Source: Armatimonadota bacterium
GTDB lineage: Bacteria; Armatimonadota; Armatimonadia; Armatimonadales; Armatimonadaceae
Reading direction: 5' to 3'
Assembly: GCA_030833025.1 (NCBI GenBank)
Contig: JAURHZ010000153.1
Span: forward strand, 1 to 5,651
DNA length: 5,651 nucleotides
The notes beneath the pieces are model-generated. The model searched no databases. It was not told the DNA's origin and was given only the letters and a program-made list of their open reading frames with translations. How positions within the stretch are numbered: the stretch's first letter is position 1; each line of letters opens with the position of its first letter. A program made the position numbers and the translations under genes. Shown here piece after piece: positions 1 to 4,790 of this stretch.

Positions 1-321
1 GTCACCGTAGTTGATACGCAATCAGGTGAAGAATCCCAGCTTGTCTGTGATGACTTGATCTTGACACTAGGCTTTCTCAGCAACCTTGGTCCAATCAAGG
101 AATGGGGCCTCGAGCTCCAAAAAAATCAGATCGTCGTGAATTCGCATCAGGAGACAAACCTCCCGGGAGTCTTCGCAGCGGGTGATATCTGCACCTACGA
201 TGGCAAGTTGAAGCTCATCGTGACGGGAGTAGCTGAGGCAGCGACGGCAGCTAACTTCGCAAAGACAACGATTGATCCAACCGCAAAGGCATTCCCCGGT
301 CACTCAAGCGATATGAAATAG
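1..321 (+). CDS. Ferredoxin-NADP(+) reductase, type 2 (thioredoxin-reductase-like), C-terminal part
   Basis: The reading frame is open from base 1 and stops at TAG 319-321, so only the last 106 residues of a protein that is usually about 330-350 residues are present. The start lies outside the window. The visible part carries the second FAD-contacting motif of the thioredoxin reductase fold: an ETNLPGVFAAGDICTY stretch, then KLKLIVTGVAEAATAANFAK and a tail ending PGHSSDMK. The 'GDICTY.GK.KLI..G..EA.TA.N.AK..IDP.A' pattern and the HSS tail are typical of the YumC-type ferredoxin-NADP reductases rather than thioredoxin reductase. The redox CxxC of TrxB would lie upstream and cannot be checked. 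The family moves electrons between NADPH and ferredoxin or flavodoxin through FAD, in the cytoplasm and usually as a homodimer. The gene appears to be the last of its unit, since 400 non-coding bases follow. Confidence 0.9.
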   Translation, partial: VTVVDTQSGEESQLVCDDLILTLGFLSNLGPIKEWGLELQKNQIVVNSHQETNLPGVFAAGDICTYDGKLKLIVTGVAEAATAANFAKTTIDPTAKAFPGHSSDMK

Positions 322-337
322 TCCTGTTCAACAGGGC
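321..337 (+). terminator. Short hairpin at the stop codon of the reductase gene, possible terminator
   Basis: A compact inverted repeat starts at the last base of the TAG stop. CCTGT (323-327) pairs with ACAGG (331-335) around a TCA loop. A T-G wobble and a G-C pair at 321-322/336-337 extend it to seven pairs. No T-run follows, so this is not a standard Rho-independent terminator. It could be a weak terminator or a 3'-end stabilising hairpin. The call rests on position and pairing only. Confidence 0.3.
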
Positions 338-667
338 CCGCTTAGTGAGTGCTTGGAGACATTGCCGTCCTGCTACTTTACGTAGCCGGTTGATCATTGT
401 ATGCCCGAACATCTTCCAAAATGCGTATGCTTCTTCCCTTGATTTGCATTGGTACGCCCCACGAATAATTGGTTGTCGTTTATTTAACAGTTGTTCTCTG
501 AACCATTAAAGGAATCAACGCATACGTTGGCTGATTAGAACACCATAATGCTGTATGTGACTGGCTCGAAACTATTTAGTTGCACTATCAATGTAATTTA
601 GCAAGCAATTTATGTGAATGGTTTTGATATCAGTCGTAGAGCAGATGCATCGAAGGTTTGCACCCCG

Positions 668-673
668 TATAAT
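668..673 (+). promoter_or_regulatory. Perfect -10 box (TATAAT) upstream of the sigma factor gene
   Basis: TATAAT matches the housekeeping sigma-70 -10 consensus and lies 50 bases before the ATG at 724, which would put the transcript start near 679-681. At 16-18 bases upstream there is no TTGACA-like -35 box (the region reads GATGCAT), and no TG extended -10 precedes it. If it is a promoter it may depend on an activator. The GTTT...GGGTAT pattern expected for SigB/SigF autoregulation was not found nearby. Confidence 0.4.
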
Positions 674-688
674 GACGACACATCGTCA
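673..688. repeat. Perfect 6+6 inverted repeat at the predicted transcription start of the sigma gene
   Basis: TGACGA (673-678) and TCGTCA (683-688) are exact reverse complements around a CACA spacer, giving TGACGACACATCGTCA. The repeat begins at the last base of the TATAAT box and covers the predicted start site. It could be a repressor operator or, if transcribed, a small hairpin at the very 5' end of the mRNA. It lies 35 bases from the start codon and does not cover the ribosome binding site (GGAAGAAG, 709-716). Confidence 0.4.
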
Positions 689-723
689 CCGTTGTACGCA
701 GCGATGATGGAAGAAGCGTTCCA

Positions 724-1512
724 ATGTCCTCACAACCACCGCCGAGTATCAAACAGCTGGATCAATGGTCCATTGCATACGCATCCAATCGCGACCCTGC
801 AATCAGGGAAAAGCTTGTCCGTGGTCACCAGCGCCTTGTCCGGGCACTGGCATCTAGGTTTCGAAACTCCGGCGAGCCACTCGATGACCTGATCCAAGTC
901 GGCAACATCGGCCTCATTAATGCCGTCGATCGCTTCGAACCAAGCCACGGCACCCGCTTCTCGACGTATGCTGCACCAAACATCCTCGGTGAAATTCGAC
1001 GCTACTTCCGAGACAAAACGGTTAGTGTGCGCGTTCCACGCTGGATGCAGGAGATGAACGTCACCGCGAAACGTGTCACCGCAACCATGACAAGTGAGCT
1101 TGGGCGCGCACCAAGTGTTGTCGAAGTAGCACAGCGAATGAACGTCTCCGAGGCACATCTTCGGGAAGCCATCACGGCACATGAAAGCACCAAGCTGGTA
1201 TCGCTGGATGCAGTCCTACAAGGCAGTGACCCATCTGTTGACACCACGCTCAAAGAGCTCATAGGTGCAATCGATTCCGAAATGGCCAACATCGAGGAAT
1301 TTGCAGACCTCCGCGCTGCCCTCTCAAGGCTCTCGGAACGGGAGCGCATTATTATTGAGCTTCGCTTCTTCGAAGAAGAAACGCAAGCCGTGATTGCCGG
1401 TAAGCTCGGCATCTCCCAAATGCACGTCAGCCGGATTCAGTCTAAGGCCCTCGCACGTTTACGAGAAGTGATGAAGTCCAATGACATCGATGGATACCTG
1501 ACTGTATCCTAA
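724..1512 (+). CDS. RNA polymerase sigma factor, SigB/SigF/SigG subfamily (sigma-70 group 3)
   Basis: A 262-residue sigma factor of the usual length for general-stress and sporulation-type factors, directing RNA polymerase to an alternative promoter set. Region 2 spans about residues 31-110: DDLIQVGNIGLINAVDRF (core binding), then FSTYAAPNILGEIRRYFRDK and SVRVPRWMQE, which is the subfamily signature for -10 recognition. Region 3 covers about 113-165 (ELGRAPSVVEVAQRMNVSEA). Region 4 covers about 195-250: LSERERIIIELRFFEEETQ and a helix-turn-helix GISQMHVSRIQSKALARLR for the -35 element. There is no extracytoplasmic-function or SigA region 1.1 architecture. The ATG at 724 is the only usable start, because in-frame stops lie at 670-675, and GGAAGAAG sits seven bases before it. 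Classical relatives are controlled by RsbW/RsbV-type partners encoded next door; none is visible here. The M61 gene follows three bases after the stop. The family is clear, but the choice between SigB and SigF is not. Confidence 0.95.
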   Translation: MSSQPPPSIKQLDQWSIAYASNRDPAIREKLVRGHQRLVRALASRFRNSGEPLDDLIQVGNIGLINAVDRFEPSHGTRFSTYAAPNILGEIRRYFRDKTVSVRVPRWMQEMNVTAKRVTATMTSELGRAPSVVEVAQRMNVSEAHLREAITAHESTKLVSLDAVLQGSDPSVDTTLKELIGAIDSEMANIEEFADLRAALSRLSERERIIIELRFFEEETQAVIAGKLGISQMHVSRIQSKALARLREVMKSNDIDGYLTVS

Positions 1513-1518
1513 GGGATG
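1510..1518 (+). promoter_or_regulatory. Same-frame stop-start junction between sigma factor and M61 peptidase genes
   Basis: The bases read TAA GGG ATG: the stop of the sigma gene, one codon, then the start of the peptidase gene in the same frame. The only purine-rich match to a Shine-Dalgarno sequence, AAGGG, directly abuts the ATG, which is too close for normal initiation. The peptidase is therefore most likely translated by ribosomes that have just terminated on the sigma gene (termination-reinitiation). No other ATG, GTG or TTG start would keep the signal peptide. Confidence 0.55.
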
Positions 1519-3354
1519 CTCCTTGCCCGTCGAACACCATCACACATCGATCTGAAGACCCTAGCACGCTTCGTTGTTGCCATTCTTTGTGTTGCTTGCA
1601 CATTGTTGCCAGGCGCTGCTGCCGTGCCATCCGTGGCATACACCGTAGCGATTGCGAAACCTTCATCGGCGATGCTAACGGTCACAATGACTTTCACACC
1701 GGATGCATCCGATTCCATCGATGTCTGCATTCCGAAATGGAGCCCGGGTTGGTATGTTCTCCTTGACACTCCGGCTAACATCACCGGTGTAACCGCCTCA
1801 CAGGATGGAGCTCCGTTAACTTTGGCCCACCCTACGCCGGCAACATGGAGCATTAAGCCGACTGCCGGTAAGCCAGTTACCTTTCAGTACACGGTCAAGA
1901 CGGAAACCAAAGGGCTTGGATTTTTCCACGCGGCGATCTCGGAAAACCATGCGTTTATCCCAGGCACCACAACCCTGATGTACATCAAGGGTGAAGAACA
2001 AAAGCCATGCTCCGTCCTCTATAAAGTCCCGATGGGCTGGCAAGTGTCATCCCCGAACCACCCCGTCCCAGGGGTTCGTAACGCGTTCGATGCCCCTAGC
2101 TATGACCACCTCGCAGATCACCCGGCAGACCTTGGAGCGGTAGAGCTTGCAGAAGACACCATCGAAGGCAAAACTCTTGCCGTAACGGTCGTCGGAGCGC
2201 CAACCGGCACCGCACAGCGCTGGCTGAACGCCCTCACCCGTGTCTGGAATGCATCCACACGGGCATTCGGCGAAGCTCCCGCAAACCGCTATACCTTCCA
2301 GCTGCGCTTTTCCGACTATGATGGCTTTTACGGCGGGCTTGAGCACTTGGACAGCTCTGTTATCCGACTCCCACGTGCCAGCGCATCAAAGACATCCGCG
2401 TCCGACCTACGTCTCTGCGCGCACGAGCTCATCCACGCGTGGCTTGTAAAGCGCATCCGCCCACAGGGCCTCGGCCCGTTTGATTACTCAACCGCCGTTC
2501 AGACCCCCGACCTCTGGTTTTGCGAAGGCGTCACCGATTACCTTGCCCCAAAGCTCTGCGTCAGCGCAGGCATCATGACGCGTAGCGACTACCTCGCTGA
2601 TCTCAGCGAACAGCTGACAGAGCTTGGCAATAATCCTGCCAGCCGTAGCGTCACCGCTGAGCAATGCTCGCTGAGAGTTTGGGAAGCCAGCAACTCGCAG
2701 GGCTACGGTGGGCTTAGTTATTACAATAAGGGCTATGTCGTTGGCTTGATGATGGATCTTGAAATCGGGAATCGAACCGCTGGTAAAAAGTCGATTTGGG
2801 ATGTCATCTGGCGGTTGTTAGATGACTACCGAATGACGGGAAAGGCCTATCCCGTCCGCGGCGTCGATTCGGTTGCCGAGACAGTTGCGGGCCAAGGGAT
2901 GCGCCAAATAATGGATTCCCTCGTCCGAACAATAGACCTGATTGACCCTCTGCCGCTGCTCGAGGGCATTGGCGTAGCGGCATCCGGGCGTAAGCAAGAT
3001 GTTCCTTACCTAGGTCTGGTCCTCGATACAAACCACACACCCGGCGATAAAGCCTTTGTTTCCTTCGTACATAAAGGTTCGCCCGCTGAAATGGCTGGCA
3101 TACGCCCTGGGATGACGCTCATAGGTGCGGCAGCATCCGGGATGGCGGTTGCAAATGCCAGCATCGGAACGACGCTTACCCTACGATTTGAAACCGAAGA
3201 CGGTAAGCCGACAAGCTTTACGGTCACGATGGCTCCTTTTACCTTTAGGACGATCAAGCTTTCTGTAAGCCCGAGTGCTACGGCTGAACAAAAAGAGCGC
3301 CTCAATGTCCTCGCTGGAGTTGGGCTTAGGAGAGCAACCGCGGCTGCAAAGTAA
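1516..3354 (+). CDS. Secreted M61-family zinc aminopeptidase (glycyl aminopeptidase type) with C-terminal PDZ domain
   Basis: A 612-residue protein of normal M61 length. Residues 1-36 form a Sec signal peptide: basic R5, R6, K14 and R18, a hydrophobic core (FVVAILCVACTLLPG) and a likely cut after AAA at 36. There is no good lipobox. Residues about 40-225 are the family's N-terminal beta domain. The catalytic part has GGLEH (273-277), the zinc motif HELIH (H303, E304, H307) inside AHELIHAWLVKRIRP, and the third ligand probably E337 in FCEGVTDYL. SYYNKGYVVGLMMDLEI (401-417) is the conserved helix after it. A PDZ domain covers about 497-575, with GSPAEMAGIRPGMTLIGA as the peptide-binding and turn segment. 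The family removes N-terminal residues, in characterised members preferring glycine or acidic residues; the substrate here cannot be read from sequence. It probably acts outside the cytoplasmic membrane. It is likely cotranscribed with and translationally coupled to the sigma gene. Its last 29 bases overlap the convergent photolyase gene. Confidence 0.92.
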   Translation: MLLARRTPSHIDLKTLARFVVAILCVACTLLPGAAAVPSVAYTVAIAKPSSAMLTVTMTFTPDASDSIDVCIPKWSPGWYVLLDTPANITGVTASQDGAPLTLAHPTPATWSIKPTAGKPVTFQYTVKTETKGLGFFHAAISENHAFIPGTTTLMYIKGEEQKPCSVLYKVPMGWQVSSPNHPVPGVRNAFDAPSYDHLADHPADLGAVELAEDTIEGKTLAVTVVGAPTGTAQRWLNALTRVWNASTRAFGEAPANRYTFQLRFSDYDGFYGGLEHLDSSVIRLPRASASKTSASDLRLCAHELIHAWLVKRIRPQGLGPFDYSTAVQTPDLWFCEGVTDYLAPKLCVSAGIMTRSDYLADLSEQLTELGNNPASRSVTAEQCSLRVWEASNSQGYGGLSYYNKGYVVGLMMDLEIGNRTAGKKSIWDVIWRLLDDYRMTGKAYPVRGVDSVAETVAGQGMRQIMDSLVRTIDLIDPLPLLEGIGVAASGRKQDVPYLGLVLDTNHTPGDKAFVSFVHKGSPAEMAGIRPGMTLIGAAASGMAVANASIGTTLTLRFETEDGKPTSFTVTMAPFTFRTIKLSVSPSATAEQKERLNVLAGVGLRRATAAAK

Positions 3355-4615
3355 GGACATCATCCTCAACCGCCTTCCACCACTTCATGAACCGGTTTGG
3401 AACCGCTCCCGTGTCCGGAACGAACTGGGGTGGCATCAGTGTCGTTACGGATGTCCCAGCAGCTGCTATAGCATTACGGATTTCGTAGAACCGCCCGGCA
3501 GGTGTAGCTGTCGTCGCAATGTGCTTACCATCAGCAATGGATGACAGTATCTCGACAGGGTCACCGACATAAATTGTTCCGCCTGCCGCGTGCCGCTGGA
3601 ATGATTCGGAGACACTTTCATAGAGGAAGCCAAAACGCTTCAGCGAGATCTTGCGTGATGATGCCAGTGTCGTATCGAAGATAAAGACTGCTGGGACATC
3701 TGGATGATTGGCGAGCGCGGTATTCGCCGGGACATCAAGATGATCCCCGTGCACCCACAGCAAATCGGGCAGTCGTCCTTCATCAACAATGGCAACAGAC
3801 TCGGTCTTTTGCGCCATCGGCAATGGCTTTGAAAACTCCCTTGCCGGTGGAATATCGATGTATTCCCGAAACGGGCAGCTGCCATTTCGCGCGGCAGAAC
3901 AGCGGGAACAGTGGTCGCTGAAGCGCTGGACATTTCCCTGATCAAAGAGATACGGCTTATGGCTGTACGTGCTGGCAATCCACTGCCATCCGAGGGAGTT
4001 GGATGCCGGATCGCCATCGAGGAGGTGCTGCAGAAACATTTTTGCACCTTGCTGCCAAGCGACTTTCCGGTGGTGGATGATGTACGATGCCACCCACATC
4101 CGGGCATGGTTGTACATATAACCCGTCTCCCGTAGCTCATTGATGTTTTCATCAATGCAGGCAAGTCCGGTAGCTCCAAAGCGGATGTCATCCGGGAGAG
4201 GTAGATTTCCGAGTTCAACCTTTGGCGCCTCGATGTTTTTTGCCATGATGGCATCCCCCATCTGTGCGTAAACCCGCTGGTAATACTCACGCCATGCAAG
4301 CTCTTGGAGAAACTTGACCGGTGGATTCCCACCAGACTTACGAATCGCGGAGGTGCGGCACTCAGCGAGGGTGATGAGACCATGTCGGATGTAGGGTCCG
4401 AGGAGGCTGACACCGGATGCGGGACCAACCTGGTTGCGCGTGCGAGCGTATGAGGAGACATCAAAGGATGCCAATCGCCGGAGACCTTCCGTCCGCCCGC
4501 CGAGCCACGGGGAAAGTTGGTAGCCCGTAAATGGAAGCGCTGAGCGGACATCCAAAAATGTCTGAAGCGTGTTGGTGCGGTCTGCAGTCGCGATGGGCAG
4601 CTCAATAGGTTGCAT
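3326..4615 (-). CDS. Domain-permuted photolyase/cryptochrome-like FAD protein with probable [4Fe-4S] cysteines
   Basis: About 429 residues from ATG 4615. A GTG at 4618 is the alternative start; neither has a clear ribosome binding site. Residues about 25-255 are the FAD-binding helical domain of photolyases: NQVGPASGVSLLGPYIRHG, FLQELAWREYYQRV (E105, W108, R109 match E274, W277, R278 of E. coli photolyase), YMYNHARMW, and DGDPASNSLGWQWIAS with N206, W210 and W212 matching N378, W382 and W384. W187 matches W359, but no Trp takes the place of the surface W306. Residues about 281-415 look like the alpha/beta antenna domain normally found at the N-terminus: LPDLLWVHGDHLDVPANTAL, VPAVFIFDTTL, LKRFGFLYESVSE and a GDPVEILSSIADG stretch. 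The order is thus reversed. C153, C236, C239 and C247 sit where FeS-BCP photolyases bind [4Fe-4S]. Light-driven repair of UV-induced pyrimidine dimers is the likely role; a (6-4) substrate or a photoreceptor role cannot be excluded. The gene is divergent from lysA. Confidence 0.88.
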   Translation of the reverse strand: MQPIELPIATADRTNTLQTFLDVRSALPFTGYQLSPWLGGRTEGLRRLASFDVSSYARTRNQVGPASGVSLLGPYIRHGLITLAECRTSAIRKSGGNPPVKFLQELAWREYYQRVYAQMGDAIMAKNIEAPKVELGNLPLPDDIRFGATGLACIDENINELRETGYMYNHARMWVASYIIHHRKVAWQQGAKMFLQHLLDGDPASNSLGWQWIASTYSHKPYLFDQGNVQRFSDHCSRCSAARNGSCPFREYIDIPPAREFSKPLPMAQKTESVAIVDEGRLPDLLWVHGDHLDVPANTALANHPDVPAVFIFDTTLASSRKISLKRFGFLYESVSESFQRHAAGGTIYVGDPVEILSSIADGKHIATTATPAGRFYEIRNAIAAAGTSVTTLMPPQFVPDTGAVPNRFMKWWKAVEDDVLTLQPRLLS

Positions 4616-4672
4616 CACTGTTGCTAAACCACAGCCGTCGGGAAAGATTCCAAGTATTCATCTTCGTCGATG

Positions 4673-4686
4673 GTGCGACGTCACAC
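4673..4686. repeat. 14-base imperfect palindrome, candidate operator
   Basis: GTGCGACGTCACAC is its own reverse complement except for one base pair position (C4676/A4683). It is centred on GACGTC, about 64 bases upstream of the photolyase ATG and 111 bases upstream of lysA. An overlapping inverted repeat CGTCG (4665-4669) / CGACG (4676-4680) shares its left half. Position and symmetry suggest a dimeric regulator site, most likely for the photolyase-like gene. No specific regulator can be named. Confidence 0.3.
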
Positions 4687-4747
4687 GCAAGCTGCACGGC
4701 GCTTCAATATCCCCTCACATCCGTTGTGCTGGTAACATAGCCGGGTG

Positions 4748-4775
4748 TCCCCCTCGTGGGATTGATTCCCTTTTT
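4748..4775 (+). promoter_or_regulatory. Mutually exclusive mini-hairpins before the lysA ribosome binding site
   Basis: GGGA at 4758-4761 can pair either with TCCC upstream (4748-4751) or with TCCC downstream (4767-4770, loop TTGAT). The second hairpin is followed directly by five T (4771-4775), as in a small intrinsic terminator or attenuator, and the lysA ribosome binding site begins four bases later. Stems of only four pairs are weak, so this may be chance. Confidence 0.2.
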
Positions 4776-4790
4776 GATGGAGCTTTGGTC

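Larger units (their letters stand above)
322..723. other. 402-base intergenic region with the sigma factor leader
   Basis: I see no supported gene here. A GTG-initiated frame at 614-892 runs out of phase into the sigma gene and resembles nothing I know. The stretch is visibly richer in A and T than its neighbours. Besides the promoter elements near its 3' end it holds small structures: a perfect five-pair hairpin GCTAC-TTTAC-GTAGC at 372-386, another, CAACG-CATA-CGTTG, at 516-529, and a near-identical direct repeat TATGTGACTGG (554-564) / TATGTGAATGG (611-621). No tRNA arms, riboswitch signature or repeat array were recognised. Its length suggests regulated transcription of the sigma gene, which is inference. 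Confidence 0.6.
4616..4790. other. Divergent intergenic region between photolyase-like gene and lysA
   Basis: These 175 bases must carry the start signals for both flanking genes, since they are transcribed outward. No convincing -35/-10 pair was found in either direction; TAACAT at 4733-4738 is a possible -10 box for lysA but lacks a -35 partner. The region contains an imperfect palindrome at 4673-4686 and overlapping small hairpins at 4748-4775. GGAG at 4779-4782 is the ribosome binding site of lysA. No lysine riboswitch fits in the space. Confidence 0.6.

Noticed and set aside
322..723. Possible small RNA or tRNA gene in the 400-base gap
   Set aside because: No tRNA arms, no T-run terminator after a strong hairpin and no recognised RNA family; only small five-pair hairpins were seen.
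614..892. Open frame of 92 codons on the plus strand starting at GTG and overlapping the sigma gene start
   Set aside because: It is out of phase with the sigma factor, has no recognisable motif and more than half of it lies inside the clearly real sigma coding region.
730..1412. Minus-strand open frames opposite the sigma factor gene
   Set aside because: Their translations show no family pattern and are antisense to conserved sigma motifs.
1585..1601. Lipoprotein signal in the peptidase N-terminus (C25 and C28)
   Set aside because: Neither cysteine is preceded by a proper lipobox (Leu at -3 with small residues after it); the AAA at 34-36 fits a normal signal peptidase I site better.
3640..4605. 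321-codon open frame on the minus strand inside the photolyase-like gene
   Set aside because: It is a long shadow in another frame: rich in Ser, Arg and Pro with no domain logic, while the frame ending at 3326 carries all photolyase motifs.
4616..4790. Lysine riboswitch upstream of lysA
   Set aside because: The region is about as long as the aptamer alone, shows none of its conserved helices that I could find, and must also hold the divergent promoters.
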